Notes under the pieces: generated by a model
Database searches by the model: none
Seen by the model: only the letters and a program-made list of their open reading frames with translations
Told to the model about the DNA's origin: nothing
Position numbers and translations under genes: made by a program
Shown: positions 34,789 through 43,253 of the stretch, piece by piece
How positions within the stretch are numbered: position 1 is the stretch's first letter
How the letters are laid out: every line of letters begins with the position of its first letter
Assembly: GCA_963829505.1 (NCBI GenBank)
Contig: CAWHIL010000002.1
Span: 496,001 to 560,000 of the forward strand
Length of the DNA stretch: 64,000 nucleotides
Origin: Roseiarcus sp963829505
Lineage (GTDB): Bacteria; Pseudomonadota; Alphaproteobacteria; Rhizobiales; Beijerinckiaceae
Reading direction: 5' to 3'

Positions 34789-35295
34789 TCAGCGCCTGAG
34801 CGTCGCCGCGAGGCCAGCGTAGATTGCGAGCGCGGCGCTCAGGATCGCATTCCAGCCGGCGAGCGAAAGACCGAGGATGCGCAACTGCACTTCGTCGCAG
34901 CGAACGACGCGCGTCGCGTTCAGCGACTTCATGAGGTCGTTGACGTCGACGGGTCCCGAAAGCGAGCCCGTGCAGGCGGTCGGGCCCGCCCACCAGTGCT
35001 GCTCGACGCCGACATGGTAGATCGCGAGCCCGGCGTTGGCGAGAAAGACGAGCGCCAGCAGGACGAAGAGCGCCCGCGCCGCGCCATGCATCGAGCGGCT
35101 GGCGAGATAGGCTGCGAGCGCCGCAAGCGGCGCGCCGGCATAGAAGGCGTAGCGCTCGGCGTGGCAGAGCTCGCAGGGCGTGATGCCGTAGAACTCGAAC
35201 GTCCACACGGCGACGAGCGTCGCCGCCGCTGCGACAAGGATCGCGAGCGCGCGCCCGATCTGAGAGGGCGGCAGCGCGAGGCCGATCGCGTTCAT
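34789..35295 (-). CDS. dsbB: Disulfide bond formation protein B
   Basis: 168 residues with four membrane segments. The periplasmic loops contain one Cys pair, CELC (about residue 41), and a further pair split between TACTG and VVRCDE. These relay electrons from DsbA to quinone. The gene start overlaps the stop of the YqaA-like gene by one base, so the two form an operon. It is shorter than some DsbB proteins but carries all four cysteines. Confidence 0.88.
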   Translation of the reverse strand: MNAIGLALPPSQIGRALAILVAAAATLVAVWTFEFYGITPCELCHAERYAFYAGAPLAALAAYLASRSMHGAARALFVLLALVFLANAGLAIYHVGVEQHWWAGPTACTGSLSGPVDVNDLMKSLNATRVVRCDEVQLRILGLSLAGWNAILSAALAIYAGLAATLRR

Positions 35296-35876
35296 CACAA
35301 GACCTTGATGGCGATCACGAAGCCGACGATCACCAGGGCGAGGAACGCGCCGAGCACGGCGGCGAAATTGCGCTCCATCGCATGTCTGAGGGGTTCCCCG
35401 AACAAGTTGACCGCGCCGGCGACCATGAAGAACCGAACGCCCCTCGTGAGCACGCAGAGCGCGACGAACAGGGGAAAGCTGTAGCCGAGCAGCCCGCTCG
35501 TGATGGTGACGAGCTTGAAAGGGATAGGCGTTGCGCCCTTGACGAGAATGACGAGCCAGCCCCACTCGGCGTAGGTCGCCTTCAAGGCGTCCATCCGGGC
35601 CCCGTAGCCGTAGGCGTTGATGAGCCACTGCCCGACCGTGTCGTAGAGGAGCGCGCCGATCGCATAGCCGAGCATGCCGCCGAGCACCGAGGCGACCGTC
35701 GCGACCAGCGCGAAGCGCCACGCCCTCTCAGGCCGGGCGAGCGCCATCGGCGCAAGCAGCACGTCGGGCGGGATCGGAAAGAACGAGCTCTCGGCGAAGG
35801 CGACCGCGGCGAGCGAGGCTTCCGCGTATCGGCTTTCCGCGAGCGCCGCGACGCGAGCGAAGAGCGTATCGGACAT
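35295..35876 (-). CDS. YqaA-like (DedA/VTT-related) membrane protein
   Basis: 193 residues with four to five hydrophobic segments. ESSFFPIPPDVLLAPMAL near residue 28, and KGATPIPFKLVTITSGLLGY in the middle, are the F/Y-P-x-P motifs of the YqaA/DedA group of half-transporter-like proteins, which affect membrane lipid handling. It precedes dsbB in the same operon (TGATG overlap), an arrangement frequent in alphaproteobacteria. The function remains uncertain. Confidence 0.85.
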   Translation of the reverse strand: MSDTLFARVAALAESRYAEASLAAVAFAESSFFPIPPDVLLAPMALARPERAWRFALVATVASVLGGMLGYAIGALLYDTVGQWLINAYGYGARMDALKATYAEWGWLVILVKGATPIPFKLVTITSGLLGYSFPLFVALCVLTRGVRFFMVAGAVNLFGEPLRHAMERNFAAVLGAFLALVIVGFVIAIKVL

Positions 35877-36021
35877 TCAGGAACCCCTGCTTGCGGCGTG
35901 ACGCGCTTCTCGCGGGGACCCTTACGCGCTTCGCCGGCGACTGTCCACGCAAGGGCATTTGCGGGCGGTTGACCCTCGAGCGGGGCGCGGCTTATAGCAG
36001 GCGTCCGCTTTACGATTGCGG

Positions 36022-36106
36022 GCCCCTATGGCGGAACTGGTAGACGCGTCCGACTCAAAATCGGATTCCGCAAGGAGTGCTGGTTCGATTCCGGCTAGGG
36101 GCACCA
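36022..36106 (+). tRNA. tRNA-Leu (anticodon CAA)
   Basis: 85 bases. Acceptor stem GCCCCTA pairs with TAGGGGC; the anticodon arm is CCGA-CTCAAAA-TCGG with CAA in the loop; a long variable arm follows (TCCGCAAGGAGT region); the T arm is GCTGGTTCGATTCCGGC. The CCA tail is encoded (36104-36106). Confidence 0.97.
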
Positions 36107-36278
36107 GATCGACACGAAGGGGAAGTAGCGGCTCCCTGAGGCTGTCGACGGCAGGTCCCGGGGCGAGACCCCTGCCGCTCAAATCACTCAACGATGACAA
36201 TCCGGCATTGGCGGGCCAAGGCCGGCCATGATGAGCACTACGTCTCCGCCATGGCCCTTGAGCCGCCAGCGACAAGGT

Positions 36279-36662
36279 CTACGAAAGCCATTCCACTGGC
36301 ACGTTCAAAGCCTCCGCGAGCTTTGCGATCGTCTCAGGAGTTCCGGTGCGGCGCCCGCTTTCCAGATCGGACAGATAGCCCTGACCGATCCCTGTTTTGA
36401 ACTCCAAATGGAGTTGCGTTTCGTCGCGCCACTTCCGAATGGCTTTCAGCCGGCTGTCGCCTCGAAGAATTGCAGCACCAACCTCCGGCGGCAGTACGCC
36501 GCCGCCGGCGGCCAACTCGGCCTTCCGAGCATCATAGATGGCGACGTCATCGGCCTCCTCAGCCCCATTGTCGGCGCGTTCGAGGAGCGCTTCATAGTCG
36601 GCCCGAGGCAGCACGACCAGTTCTTCGCCGCTGGGACTGCGAATGATCTGTGGCGCGCTCAT
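36279..36662 (-). CDS. XRE-type antitoxin (HigA-like)
   Basis: 127 residues. The N-terminal part (EELVVLPRADYEALLERAD) resembles Phd/YefM-type antitoxin N-termini, and the C-terminal helix-turn-helix is XRE type (GIGQGYLSDLESGRRTGTPE). It lies four bases after the toxin gene at 36667, on the minus strand, giving toxin-then-antitoxin order as in higBA. AGGAGGA precedes its ATG. It should neutralise the toxin and bind the two GCGATAATATCGC operators upstream of the pair. Confidence 0.86.
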   Translation of the reverse strand: MSAPQIIRSPSGEELVVLPRADYEALLERADNGAEEADDVAIYDARKAELAAGGGVLPPEVGAAILRGDSRLKAIRKWRDETQLHLEFKTGIGQGYLSDLESGRRTGTPETIAKLAEALNVPVEWLS

Positions 36663-36666
36663 AGTC

Positions 36667-36918
36667 TTAGCTCCTCCTGTAAGTCGTCGCGGCTCGGCGA
36701 CCGATGTAGACCGCCAGAATCGTGGTCGCATCCTCATCGAAGATCACGCGATAGCCGCCGATACGGAGCCGGAAGCCGTCGCGACCCTGAAGGGCCTTCA
36801 CGTCGCCTCGACCCGTCATGGCATAGCGGTGGAGCCCGGATTCCACCTGCTCACGAGCCTCTCGGGGAAGGGCATCGAGATCCTTCGCAGCGCTCAGCGT
36901 CAGGATGACCGTTTTCAC
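36667..36918 (-). CDS. RelE/HigB-type mRNA-interferase toxin
   Basis: 83 residues of the RelE/ParE fold. The C-terminal GYRVIFDEDATTILAVYIG followed by RR is typical, and the start VKTVILTLSAAKDLDALP fits a RelE N-terminus. The GTG at 36918 lies next to the predicted transcription start, 6-7 bases after TATTAT, so the mRNA may be leaderless. The order toxin then antitoxin, with a 4-bp gap, is higBA-like. Confidence 0.82.
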   Translation of the reverse strand: MKTVILTLSAAKDLDALPREAREQVESGLHRYAMTGRGDVKALQGRDGFRLRIGGYRVIFDEDATTILAVYIGRRAATTYRRS

Positions 36919-36920
36919 GA

Positions 36921-36966
36921 GCGATAATATCGCCAGTTTCCTAGGTCTGTCAAGCGATAATATCGC
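36921..36966 (-). promoter_or_regulatory. Toxin-antitoxin promoter flanked by twin operators
   Basis: Two identical 13-bp palindromes, GCGATAATATCGC at 36921-36933 and 36954-36966, are 33 bp apart centre to centre, about three helical turns. Between and overlapping them on the minus strand are TTGACA (36953-36948), an 18-bp spacer and TATTAT (36929-36924). The downstream palindrome covers the -10, so a repressor there would block transcription; paired sites suggest cooperative binding. Confidence 0.85.
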
Positions 36967-37028
36967 CGCTGCAGGTCCGCCCGATCGTGAGATTGGCCAA
37001 AATCGGTCGGGTGGCTTCAGCGTAGAGT

Positions 37029-37117
37029 TGGCGGAGAGGAGGGATTCGAACCCCCGGTACGCTTGCACGTACTCCGCATTTCGAGTGCGGCGCGATCGAC
37101 CACTCTGCCACCTCTCC
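37029..37117 (-). tRNA. tRNA-Ser (anticodon CGA)
   Basis: 89 bases on the minus strand: acceptor GGAGAGG...CCTCTCC, anticodon arm CCGCA-CTCGAAA-TGCGG with CGA, a long class II variable arm (GTACGTGCAAGCGTAC), T arm with GGTTCGAATCC and an encoded CCA. Confidence 0.96.
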
Positions 37118-37253
37118 GTGGCCGCTACGCGAAGCCCGAAACGCCTCGCTTTAGCGCAGTCGCGCGGCGCTTAGCATGGCGCGCCGTGGGCGGCAAGCCG
37201 AACGCCCCCGTCCATGCCCCCTCGCGCCCGGCCGCCTGTTGCGCGAGCGGGCC

Positions 37254-38279
37254 TCAGGCCCGGCCCTCGACCTCGTCCATCGCCAGTTCCGCCATCACCG
37301 GCACGTTCTTGCCGTATTGGCGCGCCCGCTCCGGGTTCGAGGCGTTGCCGTCGAGCGCCCGCTTGTACACCCCTTGCGCGATCGCCGCGATGCGGAAGAA
37401 GCTGAAGGCGATGAGGAAGGTCCAGTCCGGAACGCCGTCGAGCCCGGCCCGCCGGCAATAGGCCGCGACATATTCCGTCTCGCGCGGCAGGCCCTCGGCC
37501 TTCCGGTCGACCCCGGCGAGACCGTTCCAGGCGTTCGGCATCCGCCAGTACATGCACTGATAGGCGAGGTCGGCGAATGGGTGGCCGAGCGTCGAAAGCT
37601 CCCAGTCGAGCACGGCGAGAAGCCGCGGGGCGCGGGCGTCGAAGATCATGTTGTCGATCCGCCAGTCGCCGTGCACCAGCGACACACGCCCGTCGTCGGC
37701 CGGGACATTGGCCGCGAGCCAGGCGACGAGCCGCTCCATCGCCTCGATCCGGTCCGTCTCGCTCGCCCGGTACTGCTCCGTCCAGCGCTGCAATTGACGG
37801 GCGAAATAGGAGCCAGGCTTGCCGAAGTCGGAAAGGCCGACGGCGGCGACGTCGATCGCGTGCAGTTCGGCGAGGCCCTCGTTCATAGCATCGAAGACCG
37901 ACGCCCGCTCCTCGCGGCGAAGGTCGGGCAGCGCCGGGTTCCAGAAGATGCGGCCCTCGACATGCGCCATGAGATAGAAGGCCGTGCCGATCACGCTCTC
38001 GTCCTCGCAGAGCGCAATCGCGCGGGGCGCCGGAAAGCCCGCCTTCTCGACCGCCTTCAGGACGCGGAACTCGCGCTCGATCATGTGCGCGCTCTTCAGG
38101 AGTTTGCCCGAGGGCTTGCGCCTGAGCACGAATTGCCCGGCCGGCGTCTCGATCAGATAGGTCGGGTTCGACTGGCCGGTGGCGAATTTCTTGGCCACGC
38201 TCGGGCCTCGCCAGCCTGCGACGTTCGCCCCCGCCCAGGCGTCGAGGCCCCCCGTGTCGTCCGGAAACGTCCCGCTCAC
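37254..38279 (-). CDS. Aminoglycoside-phosphotransferase-like kinase paired with an acyl-CoA dehydrogenase
   Basis: 341 residues of the APH/choline-kinase fold: GQSNPTYLIET near the start (nucleotide loop), VLRRKPSGKLLKSAHMIERE, catalytic loop LVHGDWRIDNMIF and DWELSTLGHP with the metal Asp. This subgroup corresponds to the kinase half of mammalian ACAD10/ACAD11, which phosphorylates 4-hydroxyacyl-CoA so that the dehydrogenase domain can eliminate phosphate. The GTG start overlaps the acyl-CoA dehydrogenase stop (GTGA), so the two are coupled. No antibiotic resistance is implied. Confidence 0.87.
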   Translation of the reverse strand: MSGTFPDDTGGLDAWAGANVAGWRGPSVAKKFATGQSNPTYLIETPAGQFVLRRKPSGKLLKSAHMIEREFRVLKAVEKAGFPAPRAIALCEDESVIGTAFYLMAHVEGRIFWNPALPDLRREERASVFDAMNEGLAELHAIDVAAVGLSDFGKPGSYFARQLQRWTEQYRASETDRIEAMERLVAWLAANVPADDGRVSLVHGDWRIDNMIFDARAPRLLAVLDWELSTLGHPFADLAYQCMYWRMPNAWNGLAGVDRKAEGLPRETEYVAAYCRRAGLDGVPDWTFLIAFSFFRIAAIAQGVYKRALDGNASNPERARQYGKNVPVMAELAMDEVEGRA

Positions 38280-39511
38280 GAATGCGGCGCTTCGTTCGAG
38301 TAGCGCTTCATCTCGGCCTTGGCGATCACCCGGCGATGCACAGCGTCCGGCCCGTCGGCCAATCTCAGCGTGCGCACCTGCGTCCACATGCGCGCCAGCG
38401 GGAAGTCCTGGCTCACCCCCGCGCCGCCGTGCATCTGCACCGCCTGATCGATGGTCTCGAGCGCGACGCGCGGCGCGATCACCTTGATCTGCGAAATGAG
38501 GGGCGCCGCGGCGCGCGCCCCGACGGTATCCATCGCCCAGGCCGCCTTGAGGCAGAGCAGCCGCGCCATCTCGATCGCCATCCGCTGTTCGGCGATGATG
38601 TCCGGATTGGCGCCGAGGCGGGCGAGCTTCTGCCCGAACGCCGTCCGGCTCGCCGAGCGCCGGCACATCGCCTCGAGCGCCCGCTCCGCCTGTCCGATGG
38701 CGCGCATGCAATGATGGATGCGCCCCGGCCCGAGCCTCCCTTGCGCGATCTCGAAGCCGCGGCCGCGGCCGAGCACCAGCGCGTCCTTGGGCGCGCGGAC
38801 GTCGGTGAAGCGGATGTGCATGTGGCCGTGCGGCGCGTCGTCGGAACCGTAGACCGTCATCGCCCGCAAAATCTCGATGCCCTTCGTTGCGGCGGGCACG
38901 AGCAGCATCGAATGGCGGGCGTGGCGGTCGGCGTCCGGGTCGGTCACCGCCATCGTGACATAGAGCGAGCAGCGCGGGTCGCCGGCGCCCGACGACCACC
39001 ATTTCTCGCCGTTCAGCACCCATTCGTCGCCCTCGAGGCGGGCGTCCATGGCGATATTGGTCGCGTCCGACGAGGCGACGCCAGGTTCGGTCATGAGATA
39101 GGCCGAGCGCGTCCGCCCTTCGAGGAGATCGGGCAGCCAGCGCGCCTTCTGCGCCTCGCTGCCGAAGCGCTCGACGACCTCCATGTTGCCGGTGTCGGGG
39201 GCCGAGCAGTTGAACACCTCGGAGGCGATCAGCGACCAGCCCATCTCCTCGGCGAGATAGGCGTATTCGACGGTCGTCAGGCCGTAGCCCTTGTCGGAGC
39301 CGGTCAGCCAGAAGTTCCACAAGCCCTTGGCGCGCGCCTTGGCCTTCAGCCCCTCCAGAATCTCGCCCATGCGTTTGGTCGGCTTGAAGCGGTCGCCCTC
39401 GCGGCCGATCTCGGCCTCGTATTCGCCCTCCACCGGCATGATCTCGTCGCGCACCATGGCGCGGACGGCGGCGATGAGCGGGCGGACTTTGTCGGTGACG
39501 CCGAGATCCAC
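38276..39511 (-). CDS. Acyl-CoA dehydrogenase, ACAD10/11-like
   Basis: 411 residues of the FAD-dependent acyl-CoA dehydrogenase family: YLMTEPGVASSDATNI (FAD and substrate loop), GEKWWSSGAGDPRC, RTAFGQKL and the C-terminal QMHGGAGVSQDFPLARM. It oxidises or rearranges an acyl-CoA. With the overlapping kinase gene it probably belongs to the 4-hydroxy acid (lactone) catabolic type. The GTG at 39511, with GGGAGG before it, is preferred; upstream sequence looks non-coding. Confidence 0.88.
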   Translation of the reverse strand: MDLGVTDKVRPLIAAVRAMVRDEIMPVEGEYEAEIGREGDRFKPTKRMGEILEGLKAKARAKGLWNFWLTGSDKGYGLTTVEYAYLAEEMGWSLIASEVFNCSAPDTGNMEVVERFGSEAQKARWLPDLLEGRTRSAYLMTEPGVASSDATNIAMDARLEGDEWVLNGEKWWSSGAGDPRCSLYVTMAVTDPDADRHARHSMLLVPAATKGIEILRAMTVYGSDDAPHGHMHIRFTDVRAPKDALVLGRGRGFEIAQGRLGPGRIHHCMRAIGQAERALEAMCRRSASRTAFGQKLARLGANPDIIAEQRMAIEMARLLCLKAAWAMDTVGARAAAPLISQIKVIAPRVALETIDQAVQMHGGAGVSQDFPLARMWTQVRTLRLADGPDAVHRRVIAKAEMKRYSNEAPHS

Positions 39512-39578
39512 GTGAGCGTTCCTCCCATTTCGTAGGTCCGCTACGATCCGCCGAAACGCGGCGCGCGGCAAGCCATGT

Positions 39579-40034
39579 TCAGGACGGCGGGCGCGGCTCA
39601 GGCTCGAAACGCTTGGCGAACCAGAGGCGCGCGTGTCCGGGCGGAAAATCGTCGAGGCGGCCGAATTCTCGATAGCCGTGACGGCGGTAGAAGTCGGGCG
39701 CCTGAAAGGTGAAGGTGTCGAGATAGGCGCCGACGCAGCCGGCTTCCTTAGCCGCCGCCTCCGCTTCCTTGAGAAGCCGGGACCCTTGGCCCTGTTTCCG
39801 GTAGGCCTCCGCCACCCAGAGAAGATGCACGAAGAGCCAGTCGAACGCGGTCAGGTAGAGGAGGCCCGCCTGGATCGCGCCCTGCGTGTCGCGGCCGAGG
39901 ATCCATCGTGGCGTCCAGTCGCCGGGGAGGCCGAGGGAGGCGCTGTGCGCGGCGAGGCCTTCCCCGACAATGCTCCTTGTCTCCTCGTCGCCCGCCTCGC
40001 GCGCAATGGCGAGCGCGGCGCCCGGCCCGGTCAT
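39579..40034 (-). CDS. GNAT-family N-acetyltransferase
   Basis: 151 residues with a GNAT acetyl-CoA loop (RKQGQGSRLLKEAEAAAKEA, about residue 79). FYRRHGYREFGRL near the C-terminus is the usual last strand pattern. The acceptor is unknown. It lies between the acyl-CoA dehydrogenase and cycM genes on the same strand and overlaps neither. The middle (LDTFTFQAPDFY) suggests a small-molecule or peptide substrate, but no subfamily is evident. Confidence 0.85.
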   Translation of the reverse strand: MTGPGAALAIAREAGDEETRSIVGEGLAAHSASLGLPGDWTPRWILGRDTQGAIQAGLLYLTAFDWLFVHLLWVAEAYRKQGQGSRLLKEAEAAAKEAGCVGAYLDTFTFQAPDFYRRHGYREFGRLDDFPPGHARLWFAKRFEPEPRPPS

Positions 40035-40080
40035 CGTCCGCCCGACAAGGCGCGGCGCAACGCTTGGCGCGTCTCGTCGC

Positions 40081-40623
40081 TCACTTCGGCAGGGGGACGG
40101 GCTGCTCCGACAGGCCGTCGAGATAATCGAGGATGTCGGCCCGCTTCTGCGCGTCCTTTTCGCCGGCGAAGGCCATCTTGGTGGCCGAGGCCAGGGCTTT
40201 CGGATCGGTGATCCAGGCGTTCAGCTTGTCGAAGGTCCAGTCGCCGCCGACCGCTTTCAGCGAATCGGAATAGGCGAAGCCCGGCACGGAGGCGACGGGT
40301 CGGCCGATCACGCCATAGAGGTTGGGGCCGACCTTCGCGGCGCCGCCCTTCTCGAAAGTATGGCAGGTCGCGCAGACCTTGACGTCCGCCTCGCCCTTCT
40401 TGACGTCGGCGTGAGCGAAAAGCTCGGGCAGCGGGACCGCCTTGGGAGCCGCCGGCGCGGGCGCTGCGGCGGTCGCTTCACCCCCTCCCGGCAGCGCAAA
40501 GCCCGGAACCTTCAGGACCTGCGGCGTGAACACGAGGCTCGTATATTCCATGATCAGGCCAACGAACACGATAGCCCCGAGCAGGGCCAGCATCACCCGA
40601 TTGAATTCCGCCGCGCTCATCAA
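40081..40623 (-). CDS. cycM: Membrane-anchored cytochrome c (CycM type)
   Basis: 180 residues. A membrane anchor at about residues 8-33 precedes a Pro/Ala linker and a class I cytochrome c domain: CATCHTF haem site near residue 84, KVGPNLYG and the axial Met in ATKMAFAG. CycM carries electrons from the bc1 complex to an aa3-type oxidase in rhizobia. Its divergent placement beside kdsB-pheA is the usual arrangement in Hyphomicrobiales. Confidence 0.92.
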   Translation of the reverse strand: MMSAAEFNRVMLALLGAIVFVGLIMEYTSLVFTPQVLKVPGFALPGGGEATAAAPAPAAPKAVPLPELFAHADVKKGEADVKVCATCHTFEKGGAAKVGPNLYGVIGRPVASVPGFAYSDSLKAVGGDWTFDKLNAWITDPKALASATKMAFAGEKDAQKRADILDYLDGLSEQPVPLPK

Positions 40624-40768
40624 AGGCCCTTCGTCCGCTTCGCCTCGAACCCGTCCGGACGGGGCCGGACGCGAGGGTTGATTAGCCGCTTTGCCGCTCG
40701 CTTGGCAACTCGTATAAGCCGCCCGCCGCCCAAGGCTTCACGCTCCATTTGGCTCATGCCCGACGCCC

Positions 40769-41515
40769 ATGCCGAACGCCATCGTCCTGATTCCCGCCCG
40801 CATGGGCTCTACCCGCCTGCCGGGAAAGCCGCTCCTCGACATCGCCGGCGCGCCGATGATCGTCCACGTCTGGCGGCGTGCGGTCGAGGCCGACGTCGGC
40901 CCGGTCGTCGTCGCGACTGACGAGCCCCGGATCGCGGAGGCGGTCGCTGCCGCCGGCGGCCGGGCCGTGATGACGCGCAGCGACCATGCTTCCGGGTCCG
41001 ACCGCATCTTCGAGGCGCTCGGCGCGGTCGATCCCGACGGCGCCTACGACGCCATCGTCAACGTCCAGGGCGATCTGCCGACCATCGAGCGGAAGACGGT
41101 CAGAGCCTGCCTCGCGCCGCTCGACGACGGGAGCGTCGACATCGCGACGCTCGCCGCGCCGATCACGCGCGCCGAGGAGAAGGACGACCCGAACGTCGTC
41201 AAGGCCGTCGGGACCGAGGTCGCCCCCGGGCGCTTGAGGGCGCTTTATTTCACCCGCGCCCGCGCCCCCTGGGGGGAGGGCGCGCTTCTGCACCATATCG
41301 GGCTCTACGCCTATCGCCGCGCGGCGCTGACGCGGTTCGTGGCGCTGAAACCCTCGCTGCTCGAACGGCGCGAGCGCCTCGAGCAGCTTCGGGCGCTCGA
41401 AGCCGGCATGCGCATCGACATCGCCGTCGTCGACGCCGTCCCGCTCGGCGTCGATACCGAAACGGATCTCGAACGGGCGCGGACAATGATCGCAAGCAGA
41501 ACAGGGATGCCATGA
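40769..41515 (+). CDS. kdsB: 3-deoxy-manno-octulosonate cytidylyltransferase
   Basis: 248 residues. The nucleotidyl-transfer loop PARMGSTRLPGKPLLDIAG is at the N-terminus, and NVQGDLPTI near residue 94 holds the metal-binding Asp. It activates Kdo as CMP-Kdo for lipopolysaccharide core synthesis in the cytoplasm. It overlaps pheA by four bases (ATGA). The start ATG lacks a strong Shine-Dalgarno sequence. Confidence 0.95.
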   Translation: MPNAIVLIPARMGSTRLPGKPLLDIAGAPMIVHVWRRAVEADVGPVVVATDEPRIAEAVAAAGGRAVMTRSDHASGSDRIFEALGAVDPDGAYDAIVNVQGDLPTIERKTVRACLAPLDDGSVDIATLAAPITRAEEKDDPNVVKAVGTEVAPGRLRALYFTRARAPWGEGALLHHIGLYAYRRAALTRFVALKPSLLERRERLEQLRALEAGMRIDIAVVDAVPLGVDTETDLERARTMIASRTGMP

Positions 41516-42375
41516 GCAAGCGTTCGATCGCCTACCAGGGCGAACCAGGGGCCAATTCGCACATCGCCTGCGTCGAAAACTTCCCGGACTTCGAGCCGTT
41601 CGCCTCGGCGACCTTCGAGGACGCCTTCGCGGCGCTTTCCGACGGGTCGGCCGATCTCGCCATGATTCCGATCGAGAATTCGATCGCCGGCCGGGTCGCC
41701 GACATCCACGCGCTCCTGCCGGCCTCGGGCCTTCACATCGTCGGCGAAACCTTCCTGCCGATCCATTTCCAGCTTCTCGCGCCGCCCGGGGCGCGGATCG
41801 AGGATTTGCGGAGCGTGCACAGCCACGTCCACGCGCTCGGACAGTGCCGCAACATCATCCGCCGGCTGAAAGTGAAGCCTGTCGTCGCGAGCGATACCGC
41901 GGGCGCGGCGCGCGAAGTCGCCGAATGGCGCGACAAGAGCCGCGCGGCGCTGGCGACGAGTCTCGCCGGCCGGATCTACGGCCTCGACACGCTCGCCGCC
42001 GACGTCGAGGACGAGACGCACAACACCACCCGCTTCGTCGTGCTCTCCAAGGCCGAGAAATGGGCGCCGGCGGCCAACGGGCCGGTCGTCACCACTTTCA
42101 TCTTCCGGGTGCGCAACGTGCCGGCGGCGCTCTACAAGGCGCTCGGCGGCTTCGCCACCAACGGCGTCAACATGACCAAGCTCGAGAGCTACATGGTCGA
42201 GGGGGAATTCGCCGCGACGCAATTCCTGTCCGACGTCGACGGGCATCCGGAGGACCCGCCGCTCGCGCGCGCTCTCGAAGAATTGACCTTCTTTTCGCGC
42301 GAGGTGCGCATTCTCGGGGTCTATCCGGCCCATCCGTTCCGCATCGAGACGCAGAACGGCCACGATGGGCGGTGA
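41512..42375 (+). CDS. pheA: Prephenate dehydratase
   Basis: 287 residues. The catalytic domain has YQGEPGANSH at the start, IPIENSIAGRV near residue 57 and TTRFVVLS near residue 173. The C-terminal ACT domain (from about 195) has FATNGVNMTKLESYM for phenylalanine binding, with ESYM in place of the usual ESRP. It converts prephenate to phenylpyruvate, with feedback inhibition. No chorismate mutase domain is fused. Confidence 0.96.
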   Translation: MSKRSIAYQGEPGANSHIACVENFPDFEPFASATFEDAFAALSDGSADLAMIPIENSIAGRVADIHALLPASGLHIVGETFLPIHFQLLAPPGARIEDLRSVHSHVHALGQCRNIIRRLKVKPVVASDTAGAAREVAEWRDKSRAALATSLAGRIYGLDTLAADVEDETHNTTRFVVLSKAEKWAPAANGPVVTTFIFRVRNVPAALYKALGGFATNGVNMTKLESYMVEGEFAATQFLSDVDGHPEDPPLARALEELTFFSREVRILGVYPAHPFRIETQNGHDGR

Positions 42376-42433
42376 GGGTCCGGCCGCCCGCGAGGGTCGG
42401 CCGACAATCGGCGAACCGCAACCGGAGAGACTC

Positions 42434-43045
42434 ATGCGTCTGGCGCGCCTCGGAGCTGTCGCCCTCGTCCTGCTTGTCGCGGTCGCCGCGCACGCCGAGA
42501 CCGCCCGGCCGCCCGCCGTCCGGGCGACGATCGAAAGCGTCTCGGCCGACGGCGCGAGCCTCGCCGCCAAGACGCCCGAGGGCGAGGCGCGGCAGATCCA
42601 CGTCGGTGAGGACACAAGGATCATCCTCGTCGCGGCGGCGAGCCTCGCGGACGTCAAGCCGGGCGCGTTCATCGGCGTCGGGGCGACGCCGACCGACAGC
42701 GGCGAGCAGAAGGCGCTCGAGGTCCACATTTTCCCTGAATCGATGCGCGGATCGGGCGAGGGGTTCCGCCCCTACGATCGCGCCCCCGGCGCCACCATGA
42801 CCAACGGCAATGTCGATGTGCGGGTCGACAACGTCAAAGGCCCGCGGCTGACCGTCACCTATCACGGCGGCCAGCAGACGATCCTCATCGATCCGTCGAC
42901 GCCGATCGTCGCCGTCGCGCCGGGGTCGCGCACGGACCTCAAGCCCGGCGCCGCGATCGTCGCCCGCGGTCCCGCCGAGGGCGACGGATCGATCGACGCA
43001 GCGTTCCTCGCGGTCGGAAAGGACGGCGCCGTCCCGCCCATGTGA
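42434..43045 (+). CDS. Secreted DUF5666-like protein, unknown function
   Basis: 203 residues. A Sec signal peptide (about residues 1-22, ending AAHAE) precedes two similar beta-rich segments: ATIESVSADGASLAAKTPEG with EDTRIILVAAASLADVKPGA, and later NVKGPRLTVTYHGGQ with SRTDLKPGAAIVAR. The second ends in the same L(K/A)DVKPGA-like pattern, suggesting an internal repeat of an OB-like domain. It lies after pheA with a 58-bp gap. Periplasmic; function unknown. Confidence 0.72.
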   Translation: MRLARLGAVALVLLVAVAAHAETARPPAVRATIESVSADGASLAAKTPEGEARQIHVGEDTRIILVAAASLADVKPGAFIGVGATPTDSGEQKALEVHIFPESMRGSGEGFRPYDRAPGATMTNGNVDVRVDNVKGPRLTVTYHGGQQTILIDPSTPIVAVAPGSRTDLKPGAAIVARGPAEGDGSIDAAFLAVGKDGAVPPM

Positions 43046-43051
43046 GGCGCT

Positions 43052-43125
43052 TGTAGGCGCGCTCGGTGAGAGCGCGCCGCGGGGTCAGCGACCCATAGGC
43101 GCTGGGTCATCGACCCCGTCCTACA
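43052..43125. repeat. Nested palindromic element
   Basis: TGTAGG...CCTACA encloses GGGGTC...GACCCC, which encloses GCGACCCA...TGGGTCATCG, with an inner GGCGCGCTC...GAGCGCGCC hairpin. It follows the secreted-protein gene and probably forms transcript-end hairpins. The rest of 43046-43372 holds the next element and the leader of the radical SAM gene. Confidence 0.65.
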
Positions 43126-43131
43126 ATCGTC

Positions 43132-43253
43132 GGACCTCGTCCTGAGGAGCCGCGCATGGCGCGGCGTCTCGAAGGACGCTCGTGGAGACCATCGAGGGCC
43201 CTGGAATCGTCCTTCGAGACGGCCGCTTCGCGGCCTCCTCAGGACGAGGTTCG
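43132..43253. repeat. Single copy of the CCTCGTCCTGAGGAG palindrome family
   Basis: GGACCTCGTCCTGAGGAGC...GTCTCGAAGGACG pairs with CGTCCTTCGAGAC...CCTCAGGACGAGG. This is the same palindrome as in the three 179-bp units at 17267-17803, without the TetR-derived part. Confidence 0.8.
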
